NCBI RefSeq assembly: GCF_949628215.1
Contig: NC_134283.1
Span: forward strand, 28,436,975 to 28,500,974
DNA: 64,000 nt
Direction of reading: 5' to 3'
Source: Phalacrocorax aristotelis
Taxonomy: Eukaryota > Chordata > Aves > Suliformes > Phalacrocoracidae
Shown: piece by piece, positions 47,701 through 60,486 of the stretch
Layout: every line of letters begins with the position of its first letter
How positions within the stretch are numbered: position 1 is the stretch's first letter
Made by a program: the position numbers and the translations under genes
The notes under the pieces: model-generated
What the model was told of the DNA's origin: nothing
Seen by the model: only the letters and a program-made list of their open reading frames with translations
Databases searched by the model: none

Positions 47701-50418
47701 GAACTCAGTTCCCCATTCCTCCCCATATTCTGGGATATATTACTTAGTCATTATTTGGTTATTTGTACTGTAGGAGAGAAAAAGATTGTCTAAGTTTTAA
47801 CAAAAAGCATCAGACATCTTTTCATAAATATTTGTGTTATTCCCACTTCTCTGTTACACACGGTTCCATTGCTGCAGCACTTGCAAAAGACGCTTATAAA
47901 ATTTTTCACTAATATTTGCTTACTAAAGCACTAGTACCCCAGGCTTTCAAAAGAAAGCTGAAGGTCTTTCAGTTCAGGAGTGCAGATCCTTGCTTCAAAT
48001 GTTGGCCTGTACTTATCGAGAAATATATTAATATGATAGATCTTAATTTCTATTTTGAAAATCACCAGAAAAGCGTTGAGTGCTGTAGATCTGACTGGAT
48101 GCTGAGATCTGTTATTCTGTGCCCTACTGGATGGCACATTATCTTCAGATGATTGAGGCAGAGCTGGGATCAGAAAAAAACCAAATGAAATTGGCTGTTC
48201 TGTTCAGGCAGGCACTAGTAGTGGTGTTTTGTCATGTCCTCTGCCCCATAGCCGAAGTGCCTCATCTCTAGAACCAAAGGTCATTTGTCCTTGAATGCGA
48301 TGCACAGGCTTTGCTTTGCAGCTTTTGCTTGTATGCAGCTTTGCAGGCCTTTATGGAAGGAGTTCTTCCACAGCTTTGCCTTGATGGTTCAGCCAAGCCT
48401 AAGTGCCTTGTGCTAAACTTCAATTTATCTTAAAGTTATTTCTGTGACCCACTTGAAGAGAATACTCTTTAAAAAAAGAAACAAGTCCAAACCCATACCA
48501 AAACCAACAGCAGCAACATAAAAAATGACAAAAAAAACACAACCTGAAACAAAAAGCCACCTCAAAACCACGAAAAATCCCACCAAATCCCATGTCCTGC
48601 ATACCAGGGTATCTTTACTTCTCCATTTTCTTTACCAGAATAATGTTACCACTTGTACTCTCGAACAGTGTGGTAACAACTATTACGTGACCTGTATTTT
48701 GAGGAAGTTACGGATTTTCTGTTTTGGTGATGTGGAAGCAAGAATACAAAGACTTCCGGAAAATAGCAGAGTTGCAAATAAAACCCTGCTCATCTCAGTC
48801 AGTCCTGTGTCTTGTGATAAAGACTGCTTGCCCCATAGATGATTTGTCCAGATGGGAAGTTCAGCAATTAATTGGGAAGAAGCCAGTAGCTGCCAGTAGC
48901 TACCTTTAGACAGGAGTAATAGAAAATAACTCCAGGGAAACAGTGCCTCAGATAACCCCCTACTGCTCTGCTTTTCAGGATGGTTCAGCCTTAGACTCTT
49001 CTGCCTGTACGTTGTTATAATGAATAACATAAATAAACTTTTAAATCCCTTATATTCAATTTTAGATGTAATAAAAATGGTTAAGTACATTGACTATATT
49101 GCAGTGATCCACTGAATGTATTGTTTACATAGATTACTATTCACCAGCAAAGCAATAGGACTGCAAACGTGTAGTTGATTGTCACTGAAGCCGGACCTAA
49201 CGCTGTACTCTGTTCTTTTTGTTTCATGTAGTATAGGTATATTTTTAGAAAAAAAAGTATTCAAGACAAAATGAGTTGTTATAAAAATCAATTTTGAGGG
49301 CAAAAACCAGGTAATTGTAATTTTTTCCATTATTTTGATAGCGAATAGATTAAAAAATATCTCTGGTATGCACAGGCCACATGAATGGAATTCACAGAGC
49401 TTAGGAAGTACAATATATGCCATGAAGTATCTGATAAATAAAAGCAGAATTCTTTATTTCCTTAAGTAATTTTAACACTGTAGAGAAGTGCTTCATTGTT
49501 TTGAAGATCCTGATTCTCTGGTGCTAATGACATACTTCAGTATTGATTTAATGATTATCTAGCTAACTTTTATTATTGTTGTATAGTATGAAACTAATAA
49601 TGTTAAAATACTTCATTTCTATGTTTAAGTAAAGAAAATATGCACCTTAATAAAGCACTGCTTTTTCATGATCTAGATTGCAGGTCTGATAAATTCCAGT
49701 ATAATTAATTAAAGTCTGAGGATGAACCCAGGCCCGGAAGGGTGGACTGGAGAGGTATTGGCTTAAAATACAACGTGTACTTGGAAGATAAATTCCGTGC
49801 TAATTTAGATAGTTGAAACCCTTTAGGGGGTGGTTGATAGCAAAAATGAAAATCTGCTTATAAACAGACTACTAGCAAGCATGGGTACTTACGTAAAAAA
49901 TAATTCTGAGGATGTACTCATTTTTACCACTGTTTATAAATGATGAATGTCTGTTATCTCTTTCGAAGTTCATTTTTCTACCTGTGAGATGTAATCAAGA
50001 ATATTTATAGAGGGAAAAAAAGGTGGTAAGATGTTTGGGTTGATAAACTGCAACTGGAACAGTTGTTGCCTTTGCTACTGATATATCAAAAAGTTATGGG
50101 TAAGCCAGTTAATAGGACTGTGCCTGAAAAGTAAAAATAAATATATGAAAAGCCCATATACTTTTCACTCTAAACTATATTGACACTCTGGATAAAAAAA
50201 TCTTCATGTGGTAATTTTAGCAAAAGTCATTACACTGGTGTCACTGCATTAAACACAGTCATACAGTCCAGCATAGTCACAATAGAGTAGTTGCTCAAAT
50301 ACAGGAATTCAGGTTTTAGGGAAAAAAAATTTACTGTGTTGTTATGTATGCATTTGGTAATGCACAGTAATGTGCTGTACTTTCTTCATCACCTTGAGCA
50401 CCACCCTGTGCCCCCGGA
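44723..50418. other. Non-coding stretch, first 350 bases GC-richer
   Basis: The part up to about 45060 is GC-richer and carries a GTATTTAAA TATA-like motif near 44811 and AATAAA near 45000, so an unrecognised old LTR is possible but unproved. A 123-codon minus frame there (44715-45086) and frames at 45716-46015 minus, 45928-46269 plus and 48683-49090 minus show no domains. A/C-rich tracts lie at 45251-45318 and 48471-48592. The remainder is AT-rich and unremarkable. Confidence 0.4.
48471..48592. repeat. A/C-rich low-complexity tract
   Basis: About 120 bases dominated by A with scattered C and few T or G (AAACCC, ACCAAAACC, AAAAAACAC and ACCACGAAAA units). It is the complement type of the window's G/T-rich tracts, and the frames across it are composition artefacts. 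Confidence 0.7.
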
Positions 50419-50855
50419 GTATAGAGCTACCAAGATGATGAGGGGACTGGAGTATCTCCCATATGAGGAAAGGCTGAGACCTGGGTTTGTTCAGCCTGGA
50501 GAAGAGAATCCTGAGGGGGGATCTTATCAATACCTATAAATATCTGAAGGGTGGGTGTCAAGAGGATGGGACTGGACTTGTTTCAGTGGTGCCCAATGAC
50601 AGGCCAAGGGGCAATGGGCACAAGTTGGAACACTGCAAGTTCCAACTACACATGAGAGAATGCTTCTTTCCTGCAAGGGTGACAGAGCAGTGGCACAGGC
50701 TGCCCAGGGAGGCTGTGCGGTCTTTTTCCCTGGAGACATTCAAAACCTGCCTGGATGCGTTCCTGTGCCCCCTGCTCTAGGTGTGCCTGCTCAAGCAGGG
50801 GGGTTGGACAAGATGATCTCCAGAGGTCCCTTCCAACCCCTACCATTCTGTGATG
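50419..50855 (+). mobile_element. CR1 LINE copy A, 5'-truncated, 3' end intact
   Basis: CR1 retrotransposons copy themselves through an ORF2 endonuclease and reverse transcriptase. This copy keeps only the last part of ORF2 and the short 3' region. The frame at 50487-50780 carries the familiar CR1 C-terminal pattern: [35 protein letters not shown], then WHRLPREAV, closed by a stop after the final Leu. The 3' region with GTTGGACAAGATGATCTCCAG, AGGTCCCTTCCAACCCCTAC and the terminal ATTCTGTGAT unit is typical. It is very like copy B and so belongs to the same, relatively young subfamily. Minus-strand frames over it are shadows. Confidence 0.93.
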
Positions 50856-52851
50856 TCTTAGAAGCTTTGTATTGAGCCATTGTTTTTTAATTGCATTATA
50901 GGAGAGCCACACACAGGAGTTGTTTTGCTAATCCATAGCTGGAAAATATTGTACCTTAAAGTACTTGGTGTATTGCCCATGTGCACGTAGAATATACTGC
51001 ACATTTTGTGTACTTCAGTTGCTTTGTGAAAGACAGTAGCTGGGAGTAAGTAGCTGACACCAGGAACTTTATCCATCCTATTTCCCAGCATGTTGTTTCC
51101 CAGAGGCTCATTGCCATCCCCTCCCAGATTTGTAAGGGAGACGCTGCAGTGAAAGATGTCCCTTGTGAATGGGCAGATACTGGTGCTGGTCCATTAATCT
51201 GTACTTCTGACCTTCCCTGTCCTGAAAAAAATAAGCTTCCCAAGTGAAGATCACAGGCTGAGATTAATAATTCTAGCAGACTGAAGGCAGCACATGTTCT
51301 ACAAGTTAAGCACTTCTCTACAAGGGTTGTTCCATAGCCACTGGCAGTGCTTCAGGTGTGTATTTAGGAAGTGATGTGGTTTATGTGGAGCTACGTTGAG
51401 GGTTTGGGCCTTTATTTTTGATTGATAGCCATAACATTAAAAAGTATTAATGATTCTTTGGTAAACTGAGAGGTGGTAATCATTGGGTAAATGATATACT
51501 TGTGTTCCAGAGATGCATTCTGAATAATTATTCAGTTCTGATATTCTGGTTAATTCCAGTTTGGGTTTTTTCCATCTGAATTATTTATAGCTAGCACGAG
51601 GCACATCCTTTTAGACATTTCAGTCTATTGTGTATGTATTATGCTTTTATGTATGAAAGGCATAGATATACTAATAATCCTCTAAATTTGTGTAAATTTG
51701 TCTATAGTCATGATGTTGAAAGCATGTTTGGGGTTTTGTGATGGTGATGGCTTTCAGAGAGCTATGTGTATATGTTTGTATGTCAAGGATTGCAAAAAAA
51801 TATATAAGGCAGAAGAACTGATGCATGCGTACCCTTAAAGCTCATCCTGACCCATGAGTCAACTGCTTTTGAGATTTGGAGGGGAAAAGAAAGTTCTGTA
51901 TTGCCATTTTTGCACAGCTTTGCTATTTGGTTCCATTAGGGATAGGGAACGTGGAAATATTATGGAATAGTGTCTGTCAATCTGAGCAAAACCTAGTAGT
52001 AGTGGAAATCTCATTAGCCTGTCTGTCAGGTGAGATCTGAAACTGAGGTCTTGACCACTTGTGGTCATTAAAGAATTCGCTCACTGTTCACAGGAGTAAA
52101 GGTGTTAAATGCAGTGTCTTGGATAAATTCCAACTTGTGAAATTAGATTTGGTCTAAATTTCCTACCAGTTTAATTCTTTGCAGCTTGTTCTTAACTACA
52201 GTATAATAATGCATTGAGTTATTAAACAGCTGCTCACTTGTATCCTAAGCATGTCTGCTTTGCATTGAGAGGAGAAGTTTTATAACTGTGTATGTTATAC
52301 CTTAATGAAGTAACGTAGAAAAAAAGTTACAAGCAATCTCAAGTGGAAACTACAGTGTTACAACTTTAACATGTAACAGCTTGCTCATATATTGCCAAAA
52401 ATATATATGCTGTGCTTATTACTGGCTCTTAATTTTGAAGCCAGACCCCACAGGTTAGTAGCAAGCCATCTGAACACTGTGGTAGGATTGATGCAGAACC
52501 AATCTGTGGCATATAGTGCAATCTTACTCTCAAAACACACCCTTCTGACACATAGCATGTAAAAATGTATAATGGAAAGATCCACGTAACTGTAGAATAC
52601 ATCCATTTTCTGATCAGGTTCACTTCCATGTTCTGCATTGCTTTCTAGGTCTGCCTGTAGAGCTGAACTGTTGGCTGCTAAAGCCATGTCCAGCTTGTAG
52701 GCATCTATAATTCCTGCTTAGGGGTGTGTATTTAAATACTGCATCTGTAGTGATTAAAGATATATTTGTTCATATACATATTTGTCCCTATATACTAACA
52801 TTAATTTGTTCTCTCAGTCAATTTGCCTTCTCTGTGTTTGTTCTCATTTAG
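50856..52851. other. Non-coding stretch after CR1 copy A
   Basis: No gene is identified. Short minus frames at 50858-51091 and 50956-51243 lie in mid-GC sequence with no known domain. Minus frames at 52385-52687 likewise show nothing recognisable. No further repeat boundaries are seen. Confidence 0.45.
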
Positions 52852-52956
52852 CACACTGTGGGGCTCAGATACCCAGCAATACCTATAGAAGACATAGGCA
52901 TTCTCCCTGTGGCGGAGAATGGGGACAGCACAGCAGGCCTCGGTGTCTTCCAGTAA
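52852..52956 (+). CDS. Weak candidate terminal exon
   Basis: After a pyrimidine-rich tract (TCTGTGTTTGTTCTCATTTAG) the frame beginning at 52852 stays open for 34 codons to TAA at 52954-52956. It gives a coding-like peptide with the segments RYPAIPIEDIGILPV and AENGDSTAGLGV. GC content is above the flanks. A second frame of the same segment, within the 99-codon frame at 52782-53081, is also open, so frame choice is ambiguous. No poly(A) signal close downstream was identified, and no family is recognised. It may well be chance. Confidence 0.17.
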   Translation, partial: HTVGLRYPAIPIEDIGILPVAENGDSTAGLGVFQ

Positions 52957-54380
52957 CCTCACAGATTACAGTAGCACTGAAGAATCTTTCCAGTCTGCAG
53001 AATAAGGCAGTCATAAATTATCTTTTCCCCTCCTTTCAACTCCTTGGCCGATGGCAGTTAGCCGTATATGCAAAGTCCTAGTTCTCAGAGTGCAATCTGC
53101 ACTCATTCATTCAGATTTCATCAAATATCTAAGGACTTCATCAGGTTTCGTTTTGTAAATGTTCTCTGCACAGATTGATAACACTGTCTTATTTAAGACA
53201 TAGACACTTTCCCTCTCATCTGCCAGGGACTAGGGGAATAAATGTACCTGGATTTCAGCTTATTCTTTTTTTCTGAACCTCAGTTAAGTTAGACCTATAG
53301 GAAGTGCCAGAAGCAACATATAGTGAAGTGATAGTTTACAAGTGGATGAGCAGAATTATTGCATTCGGGATTGAGGGAGTGGCATAACTGCATCCCCTTA
53401 TGTATGCAGTGAAAGGAAAGAGCTATCTCATTTCAAGTATTTAGAAATGTATGAAACCTGTGTGTTTAAGCATCTCCTTGTATTTCCTCTCCACAGGTCG
53501 CATTTCAGACATGGGCACGTTTTCAGGTTATTGCAGAGTAAGTCAGGCTGTTTTCACAAGTCATCTGCTCTGCGGTGACTGACTAATCGTGTTCTTAGAC
53601 TACATCAGATGGTTTTGTCACTTACACGCAAACTACCTTATATTCATGGAGTACAAGGAGTCACACAGTCATATAGGCATGTTGATGCAGCATGTTTACA
53701 ACAGACTTTACTTTCCTTAGTTTGAGTGTCCCTTTCCATTAGTTGTATGAGACGTGTTTTTTTCCTGTTATTTTGTTAAAAAAAGCGCATATCCTCATTT
53801 TTCATATGCTGCCTATTTCCTATATTCATCCAAGTACTCTTTAGTTTAGGCTAGTACTAGCCTCTGAATTATGCATACTCAGCTTGTCATTCAGTGCAGC
53901 ACTTAGAACATTTCTGTGGAAATTACATTTCGAAGTCCTTTCCTCAAAGACATATTTCTGGAACATTAGTGTGCTTTGAAATCCAGTGAGAATACACTCT
54001 AGAACCAGGAGGGAAACACATAGATAAGTAAAAAAATTATGTATGAGTATTTGTTGTTAATAGTAGTCATTCTGCAATGCTCATAGGAATCCAAACTGTT
54101 GTTTCTCACACATGTGCAAAATGTCATGTATTTCCTTTTAAATCTTTATTCTTTAATCTTAAAAAGTGTGCTTACAAACATATATAATACAGACATCTAG
54201 TTTATTCAATATGTTACTGTTCTCCTCATCTCTTTGTACTTTAATAACAAGGTAAAGCAGGTGAAAAATAAATAGATACTATTAGGAGGGCTATAAAGTA
54301 TTATTTATTTTATGAAGTTTTCAGGTTTGTTTGCAATTAATCAAATACTACAGTTATCAAGGGGAACAAATCTTTACATT
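52957..54380. other. Non-coding stretch
   Basis: AT-rich unique sequence. No exon, RNA gene or repeat family is identifiable between the weak terminal-exon candidate and the second solo LTR. Confidence 0.45.
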
Positions 54381-54976
54381 TGTTGTGGTTCAGCCTCAGT
54401 TGGCATCTAAACACCACGCAGCCGCTCACTCACTCCCCCCACCCCTGTGGGATGGGGAAGAGAATCAGAAGAGCAAAAGGAAAAAAACTTGTGGGTTAAG
54501 ATAAGAACAGTTTCAAATAATTAAAATAAGATAATAGTGGTGGTTATTATAGTAATAACAGTAATGATAATATAATAAAAAGGAAAAGGAAAAGAGGGGA
54601 AAAAACCAGAAACACAAACGATAAAACTGCTCACCACCTGCCGACTGATGCTGTCAGTCCCCGAGCCGTGATTGCTGCCTCCCTCCCCCGGCCAGCTCCT
54701 CCCAGTTACATACTGGGCATGACGTTACACGATATGGAATATCCCTTTGGTCAGTTTGAATCTTCTGTCTTAGCTGTGCCCCCTGCCCTCTCGGCTTCTT
54801 GTGCACCCAGCAGAGCATGGGAAGCTGGAAAAGTCCTTGACTAGCACAAGCCCTACCCAGCAACAGCCAAAACATCTGTGTGTTATCTCAACATTGTTTT
54901 CCTGCTAAGTTCAAAGCACAGCACTATGGCAGCTGCAGTGAAGAAAATTACCTCTATCCCAGCTAAAACCATGACA
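54381..54976 (-). mobile_element. Second solo ERVL-type LTR, minus orientation, different subfamily
   Basis: The element runs from TGTTGTGG to CATGACA (596 bp). It shares blocks with the LTR at 39379-39957 (CAGCCGCTCACTCACTCCCC, GAGAATCAGAAGAG, GACGTTA, ATATCCCTTTGGTCAG, the Tyr-tRNA-free AACTCTATCCCAGC-type end) but carries an A/T-rich AATAAT-type insert at about 54495-54600 and its own U5 wording. Flanks ACATT and ACACT make a four-of-five, 5-bp target duplication. The TATA position is degraded (AGTATGTAACTG on minus), so it is probably older or less active than the first LTR. No internal region is present. The two LTRs are separate integrations, not ends of one provirus. Confidence 0.85.
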
Positions 54977-57946
54977 ACACTGATGATGTATAGTTTATAA
55001 AACTACACATATTTTATGTCCTCCACTGATCAAGGTACAAGGGCTTTGCATTGTGAATTATGAGGAATACCATTTAAGACAGGAACTACGTGTCAGTAGA
55101 GTTTTGTCTGTGTTTAAGTGTTTGCAGGGTCAGCACTTACATATGCTTCTCTCTTACTCGGGTAGATAACAGTATGAAAGCAACTTATTCAACTCTTAAA
55201 GGATTTTGTAATCCGACCAGGGAATACAAAAAACATGTCTTTATTTCAGTACTTTGCTTTTTTGTGGCAACTCAAATATTAGCCTATTTTGCATATGTAT
55301 CTTGGCATGTGAGTAACTTTATTAATATTTTGTCTCGTTAATGCATTGTCCAGTAATACCTACCTCATGTTGACATATCTCAGTAGAATGGTAACCAGTT
55401 CCTGTCAAAAGAAAGCCACGTGGAATAAGAGCCTGTTTCCTTTTATTGAGTTTGTGGATGCGTCACCAGTTTAGTTGAAGCCTGTACAGGTGATGGGAAT
55501 CAAACAGAAAGGAATCTAGCAAATGTCTTTTTATTAAAATTATTGCAAGTGGAGTGAATTCTGTAAAGGATCTACATGCTTTTATATGGATGCCAGCTTG
55601 CTTTCTTCTTTCTGCTTTCTTGCAGTTTGAGTTATCTTTTAATTTTACTCTTAACTTAATGTTTCAAACAAACGGGAGAATGAAGTGGTTGTGGGGTTTG
55701 GGGATGGGAAGGAAAAAGTTCAGTGGCTCCTTTTTTCCCTGGCATGGGTGATCACTGAATGTCATGGCAGGTCCTGGGCTGGTTCACTTGCAAAAGTGAG
55801 AATTACTGTACTTTTATTGTACAGCCACCCAGCTACTTAGTAAGCATCTCAAAGATACAGAGTAAAAACTAGGGAAACCATCAGTCAGGTCTCCCTAAAT
55901 GCAGTGAGAATTTTACTATTCTGAGGGATGGAAAATATGCCCCTGAACCTCTGCCCAGGTAGGAATTAATGATGATAGATCTCCAAGGAGAATTGCAGCC
56001 TCCCCTCATAGGATCAACTCAGACATTATGCCCATATTTTGTTGGATTTAAAGCTGGTCTGTTGCTAGAAGAAAACATTTTCTTAGTAATTCCTTTTCCT
56101 GTTCGATAAGCAGAATAGCAAATATAGTGTAGGATTTAGGAAGCTTTGGGTATTTAAATTGATGAAAATTTGTCTTGCTCAGGCATCTGTTAATTCACAA
56201 CAACTACGTCTGACTGTGCTGGGTTTCAGTCTGCAACTCAAAAAGCTTCAACTTTAACCAAGGGAGGTTTAGTTCTGTGCTTCCAGGAACTGTTGTGTTA
56301 CTGCCGATATAAATCATGTTGTCTACAGCCAGGCAAATGAAAATGCTTGCGCATAATTTTCCAGGTACTCTGTTGGAAACTAGACTCTTTTTTTTCCCCC
56401 AATATATTATTGATTGATTTTTTTAAAATAGCTGTCTCCTGATATATTTTTGTCTGATTATCTGTTGCAAGAAGATTCTTTTTTTTTTTCCCATTTAAAA
56501 TTCTAAACTATATCCAGGGCTTTTTTGTTTAGGAAAACAATCTTATTTAAGCTACAGTCTATATAATTGACCCACTACAAGTTGAAGTCATACTGCCTTT
56601 CCTAAATTTATGAATAAAATCCTGCCATAGACAGATTTTCACTTATGAATTGCCAGCACCTGTAAAAGCAGGGAGAAATGTTGGATGTTCAAGGTAAGCT
56701 GGGTTTAAAGTGAAGGTATCTTCCAAAACATAATCATAAAGTCTTTGCTATTTTTTATCCTGTAAATGGATGAAGATGGTAAATGGCAGTGTTACATCGT
56801 AGGAATTGTATTTCTGGTATTTCTTATCAAAAATGATGGAAAGACATTTTTATTAATTTAAATAAATTTAATTTAATGTTGAATTCAGGAAATAATTGAT
56901 CACATGCTTAAGACGGTGAGTAGTCCTGCTAGCTTACCTGGGCCTATTAATTGATTTAAATTTCAAGAAATATGTAAATGTTTATGTGATCGCATCCCTA
57001 GGCAGAAATAAAATAATTTGGCAATAAATTTTCCCGTTAAAATAATGTAGGCATTGAATAGCTAAACAAATTTGTGTTAATCTTGGAACTAACTCATTAA
57101 GACCAGGGATAGGTCTTCCTAAGGCTATTCATATGAGTGTATAGCTGGCAGAATTGGTGGGCTAGAAAACAAAATAGACAAGAAGTTTTCTACACACCAG
57201 CAACAGAGAGTACTGTGAAACACATCAGTGAAATTACGTTCTCCTGCCTTTAATTCTGGTTTGAGTGACCAGGTACCATGTGTTGATGCTTCCTCATTTA
57301 TTCCTCACGCATCTTATGTGACGTGTTATGATACCTTCTGTTTAAGTACATCAAATATTAAAGGAAAAATATTAGGATGTAATTTTTGAGACTGCATTCT
57401 TTTTGGGTGAGGAATATATTGGGTATAAACAGCTTGGAAGAACTCTTATGTAAATCTTCAAGGCAGGAATTGGTTACTCAGTAAGCTTGTACTCTAAACC
57501 TGCTCGTGGTTCTGCTGTATAACAAATTAAACATAATTGGTGTTCAGTGCCTAGGCAGGCCTTTGGTTAAATGTGTGAGAAAATGGAAGTGTCTATTATC
57601 TATAAACAGGTAATCTCATTAGATTAATTATATTCTTTGCTGATGATGTTAGTATTTCTGTAAAGCCTGCGTTACTTCAAGATACATGCTTTGCTGTGAA
57701 TATGTGTTCTGTGGTAACAATTTCTGCTCTTAATGTTCTTTTTGTAAAAAGCATCAGACAGGTAGTACAGGCCAAATAAGTCTAAACTCAGACCTTCGTA
57801 TCTGTTCGTAAATGAAACTAGTTAAGTCCCTAAACCTGTGGTCTTGTTTGTCCTGTGTAGGAGGTCGTACTGACTATATTGCTGAAGCTTTGTGTTAAAG
57901 ATTTTGACTGTAGAACTGTGCAGTCTCGAATCTTCTGACATAAAAG
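54977..57946. other. Unique non-coding stretch
   Basis: Short plus frames at 55090-55341 (83 codons) and 55554-55751 (65 codons) are hydrophobic and Phe/Leu-rich without a recognisable family. T-rich runs occur near 56388 and 56479. No splice-bounded exon or repeat is recognised. Confidence 0.45.
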
Positions 57947-58265
57947 CACAGAATCATAGAATAGAATCATAGTATAATTTAGTTTGGAAAAGACCTTTAA
58001 GATGATTGAGTCCCACTGTTAACCTAGCACTGCCAGGCCCAGCACTAAACTGTGTCCCTAAGCTCCACGTCTACATGTCTTTTGAATACCTCCAGGGGTG
58101 GTGACTCAATCACTTCCCTGGGCAGCCTGTTCCAATGCCTGACAGCTCTTTTGGTGAAGAATTTTTTCCTAACATCCAATCCAAATCTCCCCTAGTGTAA
58201 CTTGAGGCCATTTCCTCTTGTCTTACCGCGTTTTACTTGGAAGAAGAGACCAATACCCACCCATG
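57947..58265 (-). mobile_element. CR1 LINE copy D, 3' fragment, minus orientation
   Basis: Read on plus it starts with CACAGAATCATAGAATAGAA (complement of the CR1 terminal repeat), then TTTGGAAAAGACCTTTAAGA, CCTCCAGGGGTGGTGACTCA, CTTCCCTGGGCAGCCTGTTC and TTGAGGCCATTTCCTCTTGT, the standard antisense order of an avian CR1 3' end. It ends near the ACTTGGAAGAAGAGACCAA block. It belongs to a different subfamily from copies A and B. The terminal unit is partly duplicated (two ATAGAATCATAG-type units). Confidence 0.9.
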
Positions 58266-60486
58266 TCATAGTTTTTCCATGCAGAAAAATTCTCATCGAG
58301 GCAGAGATCCCTAAGTTAAGTAACTAAAGTAACTAGAAAGTTTGGCTAGATTGCTCCCCTTGCCTCCCCCCTCTCCCCCCAAGTTTTTATGTGTATACAG
58401 TGAATTATGCAGGTGTTACTTTATTTCACTTTTGGAAATAGTGGAAGCTGAAGGATAAAGGTTATGTCTTGGGTTTGATATAATATCTGCTGACTAGGAT
58501 ACCTGATGTTATTTGGTTAGTCACTGAGATTCCTTGACTGATTTGGGAAACATGGCTCAAAAATTAGATTATGTGGAATAACTTGTCAGCATCAGAGTAG
58601 TGGATCCCAAGTCTCTTCACTTCTTGACTGCACAGATTAGACATGGATACAGCAGGCCGATAGAATGATTTTAGCACACAAGTGGCAATAATGATAGGTT
58701 AATTTTAAATGTATTAAATAATCATTAAAATCTGGGAATTTCATTATGCTTGCGATCAATATTTTCTCATCAAAACCTGAAATGGAAATTACATGGGATA
58801 GCGTGTTGTCATCCTTGATTGCCAGCCTGCAGGACAGTAGCTAAGTTTGTGGACTGTGAATGGATGGACCAAGATGGGTTTTAATATGGTTGAGTTACAA
58901 AATCCTACTTCAAGGACCATGTGTGGCTTTAAAGGTTACTGTAGTGCAGTAGCATGGAGCTGCACACCATCCCTGTCTTTCTGCTTCTCCTCCTGGTTAC
59001 TAAAGCTTTCCTGCTTCCGTATTTCATACTTCCTTTCTACCCTCTTTAGGATTCTGCCTCTGTTCTCTAGTGATAGTGACTGATAGCAAAGAGGATACGT
59101 GGCTGCTCTCCACAGCAAACCGACCACAAGTTTTTTTCCCCAAGTCTGTGATGCTTTTTGACCATGTCCTAAAATGGTGGCGTTATTCCATTTGATGAGT
59201 AATTACTCTTATGTTGTGTTTGGTTAAAAAAGTATGGGTGGACAGCAGGAGGCTGTATCTTTACATTTTTCTGGGTGCTGGGTACTAAGAGGGAGGAGAA
59301 GATATGGCTCCGGAGGAGGGAATGCCTTTTTCCTTTGGTGAAACCGAGCATGCTTGGTAACAGGAGCTTATAGATCAGAGGGTGCACCTGGTGTATATTT
59401 TCTGTATTCAGAAACCCAGAAAACCATACCCTGTTCCTTGTCATAATACACAGTCTTTCTAGTGTGCTCACATAAGCTGGCGAAGGTACATTTCACAATG
59501 CAAACCAGCTTCTATCAGGCTTTTAGAGTCTAAGCCAGGGATACGTCTCTTCTGGCTGAAAACAACCAGTCAGCACATACACTTTCTGCTCATCTGTTGA
59601 TCTTAGAGATGCCTGATTTTTTTTTTTTTTTTTAATTATTGCTTAAATGCTCAAAGGGTAGTTCATAAGCCCCAGGACAAACTAAACATACACAATCTGC
59701 CTTCTTTGCTGGCAAGATGATCAAATAGCTGTTGTGATTGGTTAGTTAGGTTGCAATCACTGAAGGTCTCTACTGCACACTACTAACAGGTCATGTGTTC
59801 ATTCAAGCTTGATGCAGGGGCTTGATTTATCTTCAACTTTATGTAGTCACACTTGGAATTAATAAGAGCTTAAATTCAATAATGACCGATAGCTACCCAC
59901 AAAGGAGTGTCTGATTTTGCAGTCTGGAAGGTGATAGCTGAGCCTTTGCTGTTTGTCAGGCTGGGTTGTATCTGTTTTTGTCAGGGGTCTTTCTCAAGTT
60001 ATGTAAACCTACCTTTAAAATCCTTTTCTGTCTATAAAATACTTAATGCTTATTATAAAGCTTGTGAAGGGAGGCAAGCAGAAAGAAGGATTTACTTGGT
60101 GATTTTTCTCTTTTACTACAGTTTTTTAATACTCTTCTGTGAAACATACAGGAAACAATTAGCAACTCCCTCAAACAAGTAATTGTTAGTTTTTAAGTTC
60201 CATTCCACCCCATCTTCTTTCCTCCTCCCATTTAGTATTTGGCCTAATGTAAAATCTAAGAGGATGTACATACAACTAGCGAGTCTCTTGTCATTCTACC
60301 TGCATGCTTTGGTTTTTGTACATTTGACTGGCAGCATCTTTCTGACTTGTTCTGGGGCCTTTTACAACATCAGGCTAAACGCCAAATATTCAGGATCTGC
60401 TTGTACTCCCCAAAAGAAGGGAAAGTAAATTTCTTACCTTTACTATTTATATTGTATACCCACCTTGTTTATATAAAGATGAAAAT
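58266..60486. other. Non-coding stretch between CR1 copies
   Basis: A C-rich patch (CCTCCCCCCTCTCCCCCC) lies near 58362-58380 and a 17-T run at 59617-59633. Frames at 58847-59083 plus, 59169-59471 minus, 59907-60182 plus and 60183-60428 plus show no domain and are not called. Confidence 0.45.

Noticed and set aside
39379..54976. The two ERVL LTRs as ends of one provirus
   Set aside because: They differ in subfamily, each has its own flanking 5-bp near-duplication, and no gag, pol or primer-binding sequence lies between them.
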